Shown here: positions 38,076-48,278 of the stretch, in pieces
How positions within the stretch are numbered: position 1 is the first letter of the stretch
Layout: every line of letters starts with the position of its first letter
DNA from: an uncultured Alphaproteobacteria bacterium
GTDB taxonomy: Bacteria > Pseudomonadota > Alphaproteobacteria > UBA2966
DNA length: 64,000 nt
Direction: 5' to 3'
NCBI GenBank assembly: GCA_958295725.1
Contig: OY282368.1
Span: 558,001-622,000 of the forward strand
The notes under the pieces: model-generated
What the model was told of the DNA's origin: nothing
Databases searched by the model: none
What the model saw: the letters and a program-made list of their open reading frames with translations, nothing else
Program-made: the position numbers and the translations under genes

Positions 38076-38196
38076 GGCGTGGTCTCCGGCGGGTCCGTCA
38101 TGCCCAATCGAAACCATATCCGAAGGGGCCGGGCAACGGCGGGCGCGAACCTGCTAGAGTGACGCCGGATCGTCCTGTCGAGCGGGAGAGGTACCG

Positions 38197-38862
38197 ATGG
38201 AACTCGACGACGTCATGCGGACCACGTTTTCGGCGCGCGAGTACACGGGCGAGCCGGTACCCGACGAGGTGGTTTACGACATCCTCGACGTGGCGCGGTT
38301 CGCGCCGAGCGGCGGCAACCGCCAGGGGAACCGCGTGATCGTCGTCCGGGACCGGAAGATCCGAGACCGGATATCGAAGATCGCGGAACGGCCCGCCAAG
38401 ATCTACGCGGCGCAGAGCGCCGCCGGCGAGAGCCCGTGGAACACCATCGTTCCCTCCAGGGTCACGGCGCGAACGATCGAGGATACGCCGCCTCTCGACA
38501 TTCTGGTCGAGACCTACCGCGCCGCCTCCGTCGTGCTCGTGTTCGTTGTCGATCTCCGGGTGGTGGCGTCCATGGACAAGGACCTTTCCCGCGTCGGCGT
38601 GATCAGTGGCGCGTCCATCTATCCGTTCGTCTGGAACACCCTCCTCGCCGCGCGACAGGCGGGTTTCGGCGGTACCATTACCACCGTGCCGGTGGCCAAC
38701 GAGCCGGAGGTCAAGGAGCTGCTCAACATCCCGCCGGAATACGCGGTGAGTGCCCTGGTGCCCCTGGGCAAGCCGGTCAGGCAACTCACCAGGTTGCGGC
38801 GCAAGCCGGTCGAGGAGATCGCCACCCGCGGCGCCTTCGACGGCGAGGCCTTCACGGTATAG
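38197..38862 (+). CDS. Nitroreductase family flavoprotein
   Basis: The 221-residue FMN-dependent protein has RTTFSAREYTGEPVPDE at the start, the FMN-phosphate site FAPSGGNRQGNR near 43-54, and GFGGTIT near 170. It reduces nitro, quinone or enone compounds with NAD(P)H, usually as a dimer. GGGAGAGG lies before the ATG. It is divergent from the enolase-superfamily gene, and the 215 bases after it hold nothing recognisable before the converging pheA. Confidence 0.9.
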   Translation: MELDDVMRTTFSAREYTGEPVPDEVVYDILDVARFAPSGGNRQGNRVIVVRDRKIRDRISKIAERPAKIYAAQSAAGESPWNTIVPSRVTARTIEDTPPLDILVETYRAASVVLVFVVDLRVVASMDKDLSRVGVISGASIYPFVWNTLLAARQAGFGGTITTVPVANEPEVKELLNIPPEYAVSALVPLGKPVRQLTRLRRKPVEEIATRGAFDGEAFTV

Positions 38863-39077
38863 CGGGATCCTGACCTCGTCCGGACCGTATCTTTCCCGCT
38901 ATCCGAGCGCTTCCCCGACGATCGTCTCGACGCGGCGCCGCATCCGCGCGACGAAAAATCCCGCGCGGCCACCTCACTTTACTACGGTGCAGACTCCCAG
39001 GTCGCATACTCGATATCGCCAGAGGTTTTTCAGCAGCCTGTCAGCGTGACGCTACCTCGAAGCCGCGGATTCCTCCG

Positions 39078-39977
39078 TCAGGAACCGGCGCCGTTCCGGT
39101 CGAGGTCGGACATCGGCCGGCCTCCTTCCTCGCGGTACTCGTGGGCGGGATAGATTCCGAGCAACTTCACTTCGGAGGAGAACAGGCTGAGCTCGTCGAA
39201 GGCGCCCCGGACGACGGGATCGTGGCGGTGCGCCTCGATCTCGGCGTAGAAACGCGCGACCTCGAAGCGGCTGCCGATGACGTAGCTTTCGAGCTTGGTG
39301 AGGTTGATCCCGCGCGTGGCGAACCCGCCCAGCGCCTTGTAAAGCGCCGCCGGCACGTTGCCGACGCGGAACATGAACGACGTGACCACCCGCCCGGAGC
39401 CCTGTTCCGGCACGGCGGACTCCCGCGACAGCACGATGAACCGCGTGATGTTGTGCTCGGCGTCCTCGATGTTCGTACGCAGGCAGTCGAGGCCGTGGAT
39501 ATCGCCCGCCAGCGACGAGGCGATGGCGGCCGCGCGCTTGTCGTTCCGCTCCGCGACCTGGCGCGCGGCGCCTGCCGTATCGACGGTGCTGATCGGCTCC
39601 AGTCCCAGATCGGCGATCGCGCGGCGGCATTGCGCCAGGGCCTGCGGGTGGCTGCCGACGGTCTTGATGTCGAACAGGCTGGCGCCCTTCGGCGCCAGGA
39701 GGCAGTGGTTCACGCGCAGGAACGTCTCGTCGACGATGTGGAGGTGCGTGTCCGGCAGCATGTAGTAGATGTCGGCGACGCGGCTCGCGACCGAGTTCTC
39801 GATCGGGATCATCGCCAGCGTCGCCCGCCCGTTCTCCACCTCCGCGAACACGTCCTCGAAAGAGGGACAGGGATGGGACTCCACGTCCGGGAATTTCAGG
39901 CGGCAGGCAAGGTCGGAATACGCGCCCCGCTCGCCCTGGAAGGCCACGCTTCCCTCGGAGTAGAGATGCTGAGGCAT
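39078..39977 (-). CDS. pheA: Prephenate dehydratase
   Basis: The 299-residue monofunctional enzyme converts prephenate to phenylpyruvate in phenylalanine synthesis. The catalytic domain (about 8-190) includes GERGAYSD, PIENS and the catalytic NITRF motif. A C-terminal ACT domain (about 200-280) carries GNVPAALYKAL and LESYVIGSRF, which bind phenylalanine for feedback control. ATG 39977 is chosen: it lies one base after the kdsB stop (TGACATG), so the two genes are translationally coupled. A longer in-frame start at 40085 lies within kdsB and is not believed. Confidence 0.94.
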   Translation of the reverse strand: MPQHLYSEGSVAFQGERGAYSDLACRLKFPDVESHPCPSFEDVFAEVENGRATLAMIPIENSVASRVADIYYMLPDTHLHIVDETFLRVNHCLLAPKGASLFDIKTVGSHPQALAQCRRAIADLGLEPISTVDTAGAARQVAERNDKRAAAIASSLAGDIHGLDCLRTNIEDAEHNITRFIVLSRESAVPEQGSGRVVTSFMFRVGNVPAALYKALGGFATRGINLTKLESYVIGSRFEVARFYAEIEAHRHDPVVRGAFDELSLFSSEVKLLGIYPAHEYREEGGRPMSDLDRNGAGS

Positions 39978-39978
39978 G

Positions 39979-40758
39979 TCACCCTGAAGCGTTCCCGGGC
40001 CCGGCGTCTCGCCGCCGGGGCGTGAGAATCGCGCGGGCCCGCTCAAGATCGCGCGGAGTATCGACACCGGGGGGCGGAGTGTCAACGACGGCCACGTCGA
40101 TGCGCATGCCGGCTTCGAGTGCCCGCAACTGCTCCAGATCCTCGCGGGTTTCCAAGGGTCCCGGGGGCAAGCCGACGAACCGTTCGAGGGCCGGGCGGCG
40201 GAAGGCGTAGATGCCGATGTGGCGGAGCAGCGGGCCGTCTCCGGACGGCGCCGTCGCGCGCGTGAAGTAGAGCGCCCGCCCCATGGATACCGATGGGCCG
40301 AGCGAGACCACGGCCTTGACGACGTTGGGATCGCCGCGTTCGGCGCCTTCCACGATCGGGCAGGCCACGGTCCCGATGTCGACCCCGGGTTCCCGGAGTG
40401 GGGCGACCGCCGCGCGCACCACCGGGGCGGCGACCGTCGGCAGGTCGCCTTGCAGGTCGATCACCGCGTCGTGGGCGCCATCCGGGTCGACGGACCGCAC
40501 GGCCTCGAACACGCGGTCGGAACCCGACGGATGCTCGCGCCGCGTCATCGTCGCCTCGCCGCCGGCCGCGGCGACCGCCGCCGCGATCTCCGCGTCGGCG
40601 CAGGCGACCGTCACGCGGCCGATGCCGCTCTCCACGGCGCGCCGCCAGACGTGGACGATCATCGGCTCGCCGTGGATGTCGGCAAGGGGCTTGCCCGGCA
40701 ACCGCCGCGAGGCCATACGCGCCGGAATGACGATGATCGGATTGGCCGGAAACGCCAT
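39979..40758 (-). CDS. kdsB: 3-deoxy-manno-octulosonate cytidylyltransferase
   Basis: The 259-residue CMP-Kdo synthetase activates Kdo for lipopolysaccharide inner core. The nucleotide-binding start IPARMASRRLPGKPLADI, the REHPSGSDRVFEA motif and DLQGDLP are diagnostic. It is the first gene of the kdsB-pheA pair and is divergent from the cytochrome c gene. Its presence shows the organism makes Kdo-containing LPS. Confidence 0.95.
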   Translation of the reverse strand: MAFPANPIIVIPARMASRRLPGKPLADIHGEPMIVHVWRRAVESGIGRVTVACADAEIAAAVAAAGGEATMTRREHPSGSDRVFEAVRSVDPDGAHDAVIDLQGDLPTVAAPVVRAAVAPLREPGVDIGTVACPIVEGAERGDPNVVKAVVSLGPSVSMGRALYFTRATAPSGDGPLLRHIGIYAFRRPALERFVGLPPGPLETREDLEQLRALEAGMRIDVAVVDTPPPGVDTPRDLERARAILTPRRRDAGPGNASG

Positions 40759-40913
40759 TGGTGACCGCCCGGTGACCGTTGATCGGGGGAGCGGCGGTGG
40801 AATCCGGGCGAGTCCCGCGCCGACGGAGCCGCGACGCCGACTTATACGGCTTGCGCCTGTCCGTGGGAAGTCTGTAATCTTCGCCCGCTTCGCGGTTCGG
40901 GTACGGGTTTTCG

Positions 40914-41456
40914 ATGGATACCTTCGAGTGGAACAAGATCGCCGGTGGCATTCTCGCCACCATGCTGGTGATCTACGTGATCAACGGTCTCGGCAACATC
41001 GCGGTTGGTCCGCGCGCCCCCGAGACGGTCGCCTATCCGGTTCCCGAAATGGAGGATGCCGCCACGGAGGCGACCGCCGCGGTGGTGGAGGAAGTCCCCT
41101 CGCTAGCCGCGTTGCTGGCCGCCGCGGACGTGGAGAGGGGCATGAAGGTGTCCAGGAAGTGCGTGACCTGCCACACGTTCGAGCAGGGCGGGAAAAACAG
41201 GATCGGACCGAATCTCTGGAACGTCGTCGGCCGCGATATGGCGACGGTGGGAGGGTTCGCGTATTCGTCCGCCATGAAGGGGGCCGAGGGCGCGTGGGGC
41301 TTCACGAGCCTCGACGAGTTCCTGACCAGGCCGAAGAACTTCATGCCGGGCAACAAGATGACGTTCCCCGGGCTCAAGAAGGCCGTGGACCGCGCCAACG
41401 TGATCGCCTACCTGCGCACCCTGAGCGATTCGCCGCGGCCGCTGCCCGGCGAATAG
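40914..41456 (+). CDS. Membrane-anchored class I cytochrome c
   Basis: The 180-residue protein has an N-terminal uncleaved membrane helix (about 10-31), an Ala/Glu-rich linker, then a cytochrome c domain. Haem is bound at C83-V-T-C86-H87; the distal ligand is probably M149 in PGNKMTFPG. It resembles CycM/c552-type carriers that pass electrons from the bc1 complex to a terminal oxidase. This gene next to kdsB and pheA is a familiar arrangement in alphaproteobacteria. Confidence 0.94.
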   Translation: MDTFEWNKIAGGILATMLVIYVINGLGNIAVGPRAPETVAYPVPEMEDAATEATAAVVEEVPSLAALLAAADVERGMKVSRKCVTCHTFEQGGKNRIGPNLWNVVGRDMATVGGFAYSSAMKGAEGAWGFTSLDEFLTRPKNFMPGNKMTFPGLKKAVDRANVIAYLRTLSDSPRPLPGE

Positions 41457-41544
41457 GCCGTTCCCGGCGACGGTCCATGCGTATGGCACCGTATACGCCG
41501 GGCCTCCGGATACGCGGATTCGGGCGCGCCGATCCGGAGTCGCG

Positions 41545-42324
41545 GTGACCGACCGCTGTCCCGACGCGTATGTGGAGTTGGCCCACGGGTTGGCGGACGC
41601 CGCCGGCGAAATCGTGCGTGGGTTCTTTCGCCGTCCCTGCGCCGTCTCCGTCAAGCCGGACTCGACGCCGGTCACGGAGGCGGACCGCGCCGCCGAGTGG
41701 GCCATGCGGACCATTATCGAGGAGGCGGCGCCCGACCACGGCATTGCCGGAGAGGAGTTCGGCACCGTCCGCGGCGATGCCGAATATGTCTGGCACCTCG
41801 ACCCGATCGACGGCACCAAGGCGTTCATCGCGGGCGTTCCCGTCTTCGGCACCCTGATCGGGCTCGCCCGCGATGGTCGTCCCGTGTTCGGCGTGATCGA
41901 CCAAGCGGTGAGCGGAGAGCGCTGGGCCGGCGGCGGCGGCCATCCGTGCACGTTGAACGGCGGGCGCGCGTCCTGCCGCGGCGGAGTCGACCTCGCGGAC
42001 GCCGTGCTCTTCACCACATCTCCGGATGCATACCGAGATGGCGACCTGGACGCGCTCGACCGGCTGCGCGGCGTCGTCGGCCTTACCCGCTATGGCGCGG
42101 ACTGCTACGCCTTCGGGCTGGTCGCCTCCGGCCATGCCGATATCGCCATCGAGTGCGGCGTGAACGATTACGACTATTGCGCCCTGGTGCCCGTCGTCGA
42201 GAGTGCCGGCGGCGCGATGACGAACTGGGAGGGCGCCCCGGTGATGCTCGGAACGGATACGCGCGTCGTCGCCGCCGGCGACGCGGAGCTGCATCGGGCG
42301 GCGGTCTCGCTGCTTGGCGGATGA
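41545..42324 (+). CDS. hisN: Inositol-monophosphatase family, histidinol-phosphatase-like
   Basis: The 259-residue Mg-dependent phosphatase has the metal-binding EEFGTV and LDPIDGTKAFI motifs and the second aspartate in the ECGVNDYDYCAL region. The DGTKAFI variant is typical of the HisN-type histidinol-phosphate phosphatases rather than true inositol phosphatases. It starts at GTG 41545 with GGAG upstream. Its stop is 7 bases before the first binding-protein gene, so it may share a transcript with the peptide importer. Confidence 0.87.
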   Translation: MTDRCPDAYVELAHGLADAAGEIVRGFFRRPCAVSVKPDSTPVTEADRAAEWAMRTIIEEAAPDHGIAGEEFGTVRGDAEYVWHLDPIDGTKAFIAGVPVFGTLIGLARDGRPVFGVIDQAVSGERWAGGGGHPCTLNGGRASCRGGVDLADAVLFTTSPDAYRDGDLDALDRLRGVVGLTRYGADCYAFGLVASGHADIAIECGVNDYDYCALVPVVESAGGAMTNWEGAPVMLGTDTRVVAAGDAELHRAAVSLLGG

Positions 42325-42331
42325 GGCGAAG

Positions 42332-44164
42332 ATGACGATGAATCGGTTGGCGGCGGTTCTGCTCGCGGTGGCGCTGCTCCCTTCGGGCGCGGACGCCCAG
42401 ACCAGGATCGTCCATGGCATGTCGCTGCTCGGGGAGCCGAAGCACCGGCCCGGCTTCGCGCACTTCGACTACGTCGACCCGGAGGCGCCCAGGGGCGGCG
42501 GGATACGGCTCGCCGCCATCGGCTCGTTCGACAGCCTGAACCCCTTCATTCTCAAGGGCCAGGCCGCCGCCGGTCTGGGGCTGACCTTCGAGTCCCTCAT
42601 GACGTCATCCCTGGACGAGGCGGATGCCGACTACGGCCTGATTGCGGAGAGCGTCGAGGTGCCCGACGATCTGGGTTGGGTCGCCTACACTCTGCGGCCC
42701 GAGGCCCGCTGGCACGACGGCTCGCCGATCACGGTCGACGACGTCATATTCTCGTTCGAGATCCTGAAGTCCGAGGGACATCCGTTCTACCGGGCCTACT
42801 ACGCGAACGTCGCGACGGCCGAGGCGACCGGGCCGCGGACCGTGAAGTTCACCTTCGCCGGCGGACTCAACCGGGAGCTGCCGCAGATCGTGGGTCAACT
42901 CACGGTGCTGCCCAAGGCGGCGTTCGAGGATCGGAACTTCGAGGAGACGACTCTCGTCCCCATCATGGGCAGCGGGCCCTATCGCGTCGCGAAGGTCGAT
43001 CCGGGACGATCGATCGCCTACGAGCGCGTCGCCGACCATTGGGGCGCCGCCCTCGCGGTGAATCGCGGACAGTACAATTTCGACCGCGTCCGCTACGACT
43101 ATTACCGCGACCAGACCGTTTCCCTCGAAGCGTTCAAGTCGCACGAGTACGACTTCCGTCAGGAGAACACGGCCAAGGTCTGGGCGACCGGATACGACGT
43201 CCCGCCGGTGCGCGAGGGATCGATCGTCAAGGAAGAGATCGCGCACGAGAATCCGACGGGGATGCAGGCCTTCGTCTTCAACATCCGGAAGGAGCCGTTC
43301 CGGGACCGGCGGGTGCGGGAGGCGTTGTCCTGTGCCTTCGATTTCGAGTGGGCCAACCGGAACCTCTTCCACGGGCAGTACACGCGCACCAGGAGCTTCT
43401 TCTCCAACTCGGAACTCGCCTCGTCGGGTCTGCCGAGCGAGGCCGAGCTACGCTATCTCGAACCTTTTCGCGGCCAGGTTCCCGAGGAAGTGTTCACGAC
43501 GGCTTACGAACCGCCGAGAACCGACGGCTCGGGCAACGCGCGCGCGAACCTGAGAAAGGCGCGGCGGCTCCTCCGGAAGGCGGGCTGGACGGTCCGGGAC
43601 GGCAGGTTGACGAACGCCGCGACAGGGGAGGCGATGGAATTCGAGATCCTGCTCGTCAGTCCGGCGTTCGAGCGGGTGGCGCTGCCGTTCGTGCGGAACC
43701 TCGAACGGCTCGGCATCGGGGCGCGCGTGAGAACGGTCGACACGGCCCAATACCAGAACAGGATCGACGGATTCGACTTCGACATGTCGGTGCAGTCGTT
43801 TCCCCAATCGCTGTCGCCGGGCAACGAGCAGCGGGACTGGTGGTCCTCGGCGACCGCGGACATCCCGGGGAGCCGGAACGTCATCGGCATCGAGAACCCG
43901 GTGATCGACGCCCTCATCGACGACATCATCGAGGCGCCCGACCGCGAGTCGCTGATCGCGGCGACGCGCGCCATGGACCGGGTACTGTTGTGGAACCATT
44001 ACGTGATTCCCCAATGGCATACGCGGGTGTTCCGCGTCGCCTACTGGAACCGGTTCTCGCGTCCGAAGATCACGCCCCGGTATGGCCTCGGCCTGTTCAC
44101 CTGGTGGATCGACGCCGAAAAGGACGCCGACCTGAAACGCCGGACGGCCGCCGATCCCCGGTGA
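42332..44164 (+). CDS. yejA: ABC importer solute-binding protein, YejA-like (first copy)
   Basis: This 610-residue family-5 extracellular solute-binding protein has a Sec signal peptide (MTMNRLAAVLLAVALLPSG, cleavage after ADA). FAHFDYVDPEAPRGG and [11 protein letters not shown] are the YejA hallmarks. It binds peptides or similar large solutes (microcin C-like, opine or oligopeptide ligands) in the periplasm. ATG 42332 follows GAGGCG. A second, clearly paralogous gene follows after 58 bases, so one permease set may serve two ligands. Confidence 0.92.
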   Translation: MTMNRLAAVLLAVALLPSGADAQTRIVHGMSLLGEPKHRPGFAHFDYVDPEAPRGGGIRLAAIGSFDSLNPFILKGQAAAGLGLTFESLMTSSLDEADADYGLIAESVEVPDDLGWVAYTLRPEARWHDGSPITVDDVIFSFEILKSEGHPFYRAYYANVATAEATGPRTVKFTFAGGLNRELPQIVGQLTVLPKAAFEDRNFEETTLVPIMGSGPYRVAKVDPGRSIAYERVADHWGAALAVNRGQYNFDRVRYDYYRDQTVSLEAFKSHEYDFRQENTAKVWATGYDVPPVREGSIVKEEIAHENPTGMQAFVFNIRKEPFRDRRVREALSCAFDFEWANRNLFHGQYTRTRSFFSNSELASSGLPSEAELRYLEPFRGQVPEEVFTTAYEPPRTDGSGNARANLRKARRLLRKAGWTVRDGRLTNAATGEAMEFEILLVSPAFERVALPFVRNLERLGIGARVRTVDTAQYQNRIDGFDFDMSVQSFPQSLSPGNEQRDWWSSATADIPGSRNVIGIENPVIDALIDDIIEAPDRESLIAATRAMDRVLLWNHYVIPQWHTRVFRVAYWNRFSRPKITPRYGLGLFTWWIDAEKDADLKRRTAADPR

Positions 44165-44222
44165 CGGCGCTCGTCGCCGGGCGCGGCCGCCGGCTCGTCG
44201 GGGACTCTGGTATCATCCGCGG

Positions 44223-46091
44223 GTGATCGGGTCGGGGTCTATATCGAAGGTTTGCGGGGCCGTCGCCGCCGTCCATCTGGCCATGGCGGCCGGGGTGGCC
44301 ATCGCGGAGCCCCGTCACGGACTGTCGTCGTTCGGCGACCTGAAGTATCCGCCGGATTTTCCGCATTTCGACTACGTGAACCCCGACGCTCCGAAAGGGG
44401 GCGAGGTCCGGCTCCGCGACCTGGGGTCCTTCGACAACCTGAACCCGTTCATTCTCAAGGGTATCCGGCTCCGGGGAGTGGGCGCCGTCGCGGTCGCGGG
44501 CCTGCCCTTCGACACGCTGATGACGCCGGCGGGCGACGAGCCCGATGCCGTGTACGGCCTCGTCGCCGAGAGCGCCGAGGTGGCGCCCGACCGCTCCTGG
44601 GTGTCGTTCCGTCTGCGGCCCGAAGCGCGATTCAACGACGGATCGCCATTGACGGCCGAGGATGTCGTCTTCTCCTTCGATATCCTGAAGACCCGGGGAG
44701 AGCCGAGCTTCCGGATCGTGCTGCGCGACGTGGAATCGGCGACCGCCGAGGGTCCGCATCGGGTCCGTTTCGCGTTTCGCGAGGGCGCCGTGACCCGCGA
44801 CCTGCCGCTCACGGTCGCCGGCCTCCCGATTCTGTCCAGGGCCTATTACGAGACGCGCGACTTCGACAGGACCACCCTCGATCCGCCGCTGGGCAGCGGA
44901 CCCTACCGCATCGTCCGCGCGGACCAGGGCCGGACCATCGTCTACGAGCGGGTGGCCGATTACTGGGCCAGGAACCTGCCGGTGAACCGGGGCCGCTTCA
45001 ACTACGGCGCGATCCGGTTCGACTTCTACCGCGACCGCAATATCGCGCTCGAGGCCTTCAAGGCCGGCGAGTACGACTTCCGCGAGGAATTCACCTCGAA
45101 GATGTGGGCCACGGCGTACGATTTCCCGGCGGTCGAGGAGGGGCTGGTGAAGCGGGAGGCGATCCCCGACGAGTCGCCCGCCAGCCGGCAGTTCTTCGTT
45201 CTCAACCAGCGCCGGGAGATCTTCAAGGACCGTCGCGTTCGCGCGGCCTTCGATCTGGCTTTCGACTTCGAGTGGACGAACAGGAACATCTTCTACGGGC
45301 TCTACGCCCGGACCAGGAGCCTTTACCAGAACACGCCGATGGCCGCCCGTGATCTTCCGAGCCCCGGAGAGGCCGCGCTGCTGGAGCCGTATCGCGACAG
45401 ACTGCCGGCCGAGGTCTTCGCCCGGGTCTTCGATCCCCCGGCGACCGACGGTTCGGGCAACGCCCGGCGCAATCTTCGCGCGGCGCGGAAGCTGCTTCGC
45501 GAGGCGGGATACGCGGTGAAGGACGGGAAGCTGCGGGCCCCGTCGGGACAGCCCGTGTCGATGGAGTTCCTGACCTTCTCGCCCACGTTCGAACGGGTGT
45601 ACGCGCCACTCGTCCGCAACCTCGAGCGTCTCGGCATCGAGGCCACGATCCGCATCGTCGACTCCGCGCAATACGCCAACCGGATGCAGGAATTCGACTT
45701 CGACGTCACCACGGCGGCGTTCGGTACCGCTCCGACGCCCGGCGTGGGGGAGCGGAACTTCTGGGGGTCCGAGGCGGCCCGAAGCCCCGGAAGCATCAAC
45801 TACGCGGGGATCGCCGACGCGGTCGTCGACGCGTTGATCGAAAAGATCGCCGACGCGCCGGATCGCGAGTCCCTGGAAACCGCCGCCCGGGCGCTCGATC
45901 GGGTGCTGCTGTGGAACCGCCACGTCGTTCCCCAGTGGTTCAACGCCAACCACAACATCGCCTACTGGGACAAGTTCGCGCGTCCCGGGACCGCTCCCAA
46001 GTACGACGGCGGGTTCGGTTTTCTCGACACCTGGTGGATCGATCCCGACAAGGCCGCCGCTCTTGAGGCCCGGCGCGCCGCGCGCGGGTAG
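44223..46091 (+). CDS. yejA: ABC importer solute-binding protein, YejA-like (second copy)
   Basis: The protein has 622 residues with a signal peptide at about 1-28. It aligns by eye with the preceding paralogue through the whole length ([45 protein letters not shown]) but differs at many ligand-cleft positions. The start is GTG 44223. The permease gene begins 10 bases after its stop, so this copy is the closer partner of the transporter. Confidence 0.92.
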   Translation: MIGSGSISKVCGAVAAVHLAMAAGVAIAEPRHGLSSFGDLKYPPDFPHFDYVNPDAPKGGEVRLRDLGSFDNLNPFILKGIRLRGVGAVAVAGLPFDTLMTPAGDEPDAVYGLVAESAEVAPDRSWVSFRLRPEARFNDGSPLTAEDVVFSFDILKTRGEPSFRIVLRDVESATAEGPHRVRFAFREGAVTRDLPLTVAGLPILSRAYYETRDFDRTTLDPPLGSGPYRIVRADQGRTIVYERVADYWARNLPVNRGRFNYGAIRFDFYRDRNIALEAFKAGEYDFREEFTSKMWATAYDFPAVEEGLVKREAIPDESPASRQFFVLNQRREIFKDRRVRAAFDLAFDFEWTNRNIFYGLYARTRSLYQNTPMAARDLPSPGEAALLEPYRDRLPAEVFARVFDPPATDGSGNARRNLRAARKLLREAGYAVKDGKLRAPSGQPVSMEFLTFSPTFERVYAPLVRNLERLGIEATIRIVDSAQYANRMQEFDFDVTTAAFGTAPTPGVGERNFWGSEAARSPGSINYAGIADAVVDALIEKIADAPDRESLETAARALDRVLLWNRHVVPQWFNANHNIAYWDKFARPGTAPKYDGGFGFLDTWWIDPDKAAALEARRAARG

Positions 46092-46101
46092 GACACGCAC
46101 G

Positions 46102-47214
46102 GTGGCCGCCTACATCGTCCGGCGCGTCTTGCTGATGATCCCGACGCTGTTCGGGATCATGATCGTCAATTTCATCGTCGTGCAGGCCGCGCCCGGCGGA
46201 CCGGTGGAACAACTGATCGCCCGGATCAGTGGCACGGCGGTCGAAGCGACGGCGCGCATCGGCGGCGCCGACCTCGGGGAAACCCGGCAGGCGCAGGCGG
46301 GACAGGCGGGCGATGCCTCCATCGCCGGCAAGTATCGGGGCGCCCGCGGCCTCGACCCGGAGTTCATCGCCGAGATCGAGAAGCTCTATGGCTTCGACAA
46401 GCCGGCGCACGCGCGGTTTCTGCAGATGATCGGTAATTATCTGCGCTTCGACTTCGGCGACTCGTTCTTCCGCGACCGCTCGGTCGTCGACCTTGTCGTC
46501 GACAAGATGCCGGTGTCCATCTCGCTCGGCATCTGGACCACGTTGCTCGTCTACTTCATCTCCATCCCGCTCGGCGTCGCCAAGGCGGTGCGCGACGGCG
46601 CCCGCTTCGACGTCTGGACCAGCGCGACCATCATCGTGGGCTACGCCATCCCGAACTTCCTGTTCGCGGTCCTGCTCGTGGTGCTGTTCGCGGGAGGCAG
46701 CTTCTGGGACGTTTTCCCCCTGCGCGGCCTGGTCTCGGAGAACTGGTCGGACCTGAGCTGGCCCGAGCGTGTCGCGGACTACTTCTGGCACATCACGTTG
46801 CCGGTCGTGTCGATGGTGATCGGCGGCTTCGCCACGCTCACCATGCTGACCAAGAACTCCTTCATCGAGGAGATCAACAAGCAGTACGTGCTCACGGCCC
46901 GTGCCAAGGGCCTGACCGAACGGCGCGTGCTCTACGGCCACGTGTTCCGCAACGCCATGCTGATCGTCGTGGCGGGTTTCCCGGGTGCCTTCGTCGGCAT
47001 CCTGTTCACCGGAAACCTGCTCATCGAGATCATCTTCTCGCTCGACGGGCTGGGCCTGTTGGGCTTCGAGGCGGTCATCAACCGCGACTATCCGGTGATG
47101 TTCGGCACGCTCTACGTCTTCACCCTGCTCGGCCTCGTCCTCAATCTGCTCGGGGATCTCGCCTACGTCGTCATCGATCCGCGCATCGATTTCGAGCGGC
47201 GGGACGTGGCGTGA
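46102..47214 (+). CDS. yejB: ABC peptide importer permease YejB
   Basis: The 370-residue inner-membrane permease starts [20 protein letters not shown] with the first helix. A long periplasmic loop (about 35-125) follows, then five more helices. The cytoplasmic coupling segment contains [16 protein letters not shown], the EAA-type contact with the ATPase. GTG 46102 is the start; the same frame is open upstream inside yejA but has no use. It overlaps yejE. Confidence 0.93.
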   Translation: MAAYIVRRVLLMIPTLFGIMIVNFIVVQAAPGGPVEQLIARISGTAVEATARIGGADLGETRQAQAGQAGDASIAGKYRGARGLDPEFIAEIEKLYGFDKPAHARFLQMIGNYLRFDFGDSFFRDRSVVDLVVDKMPVSISLGIWTTLLVYFISIPLGVAKAVRDGARFDVWTSATIIVGYAIPNFLFAVLLVVLFAGGSFWDVFPLRGLVSENWSDLSWPERVADYFWHITLPVVSMVIGGFATLTMLTKNSFIEEINKQYVLTARAKGLTERRVLYGHVFRNAMLIVVAGFPGAFVGILFTGNLLIEIIFSLDGLGLLGFEAVINRDYPVMFGTLYVFTLLGLVLNLLGDLAYVVIDPRIDFERRDVA

Positions 47215-48278
47215 TGCGCCCGCGGATCCCGGGTCGGGGCCGTTTCCCGCGGCTTCGCGTCGCGCCGCTGACCCGGCGGCGCCTGCGGAACTTCCGCGCC
47301 AACAGGCGCGGCTACTGGTCTTTCTGGATCTTCGCCGTGCTCTTCGTCCTGAGCCTTTTCGCCGAGTTCATCGCCAACGACAAGCCGATCCTCGTCGCCT
47401 ACAGGGGCGAGCTCCTGATGCCGGTCTTCACGACCTATCCGGAAACGAGGTTCGGCGGGGACTTCGAGACCGAGGCCGATTACCGCGATCCCTTCGTGAC
47501 GGAGCTCATCGAGGCGGAAGGGTGGATCGCGTGGCCGCCGATCCGCTACAGCTTCGACACCATCAACTACGACCTGCCCGTTCCGGCGCCCGCGCCGCCG
47601 TCGGCCGAGAACTGGCTCGGCACCGACGACCAGGGCCGCGACGTCGCCGCTCGCGCGATCTACGGGTTCCGCATCTCCGTCCTGTTCGGGCTGGCCCTGA
47701 CCGTCTTCAGCTCCGTCATCGGCGTCGTGGCGGGGGCCGCGCAGGGGTATTTCGGCGGCTGGCTCGATCTCCTGTTCCAGCGTTTCATGGAGATCTGGGG
47801 CGGGATGCCGGTGCTGTTCCTCCTGATCATCCTGGCGTCGATCATCGAGCCGGGGTTCTGGACTCTGCTCGTCCTGATGCTGTTGTTCAGCTGGATGGCG
47901 CTTGTCGGCGTGGTGCGCGCCGAGTTCCTGCGCGCGCGCAACTTCGAGTACGTGCAGGCGGCGCGGGCGCTCGGCGTCGGTAACGTCACCATCATGTTCA
48001 AGCACCTGCTGCCCAACGCCATGGTCGCCACGGTCACGTTCCTGCCGTTCATCCTCAACGGCTCGATCACCACGCTCACGTCGCTCGATTTCCTGGGGTT
48101 CGGGCTGCCACCGGGTTCTCCGTCTCTCGGCGAGCTTCTGGCCCAGGGTAAGGCCAATCTTCAGGCCCCATGGCTCGGCGTTTCCGGCTTCGTCGTCATC
48201 GCCTGCACCCTGACCCTGCTGGTGTTCGTGGGCGAGGCGATCCGCGACGCCTTCGATCCGAGGAAGACCGTGGGATGA
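47214..48278 (+). CDS. yejE: ABC peptide importer permease YejE
   Basis: The 354-residue second permease has an N-terminal helix at about 35-53, a periplasmic domain with NWLGTDDQGRDVAARAIYGF, and a membrane core. The EAA contact loop is FEYVQAARALGVGN. The start overlaps the yejB stop as TGATG; a GTG three bases earlier is equally possible. Its stop overlaps the yejF start. Confidence 0.93.
   Translation: MRPRIPGRGRFPRLRVAPLTRRRLRNFRANRRGYWSFWIFAVLFVLSLFAEFIANDKPILVAYRGELLMPVFTTYPETRFGGDFETEADYRDPFVTELIEAEGWIAWPPIRYSFDTINYDLPVPAPAPPSAENWLGTDDQGRDVAARAIYGFRISVLFGLALTVFSSVIGVVAGAAQGYFGGWLDLLFQRFMEIWGGMPVLFLLIILASIIEPGFWTLLVLMLLFSWMALVGVVRAEFLRARNFEYVQAARALGVGNVTIMFKHLLPNAMVATVTFLPFILNGSITTLTSLDFLGFGLPPGSPSLGELLAQGKANLQAPWLGVSGFVVIACTLTLLVFVGEAIRDAFDPRKTVG

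Noticed and set aside
38863..39077. Possible terminator or small RNA between nitroreductase and pheA
   Set aside because: No stem of useful length with a T-run could be seen on either strand.
39978..40085. Longer pheA start within kdsB
   Set aside because: The extra 36 residues overlap the kdsB 3' end, are not prephenate-dehydratase-like, and the ATG at 39977 has a ribosome site.
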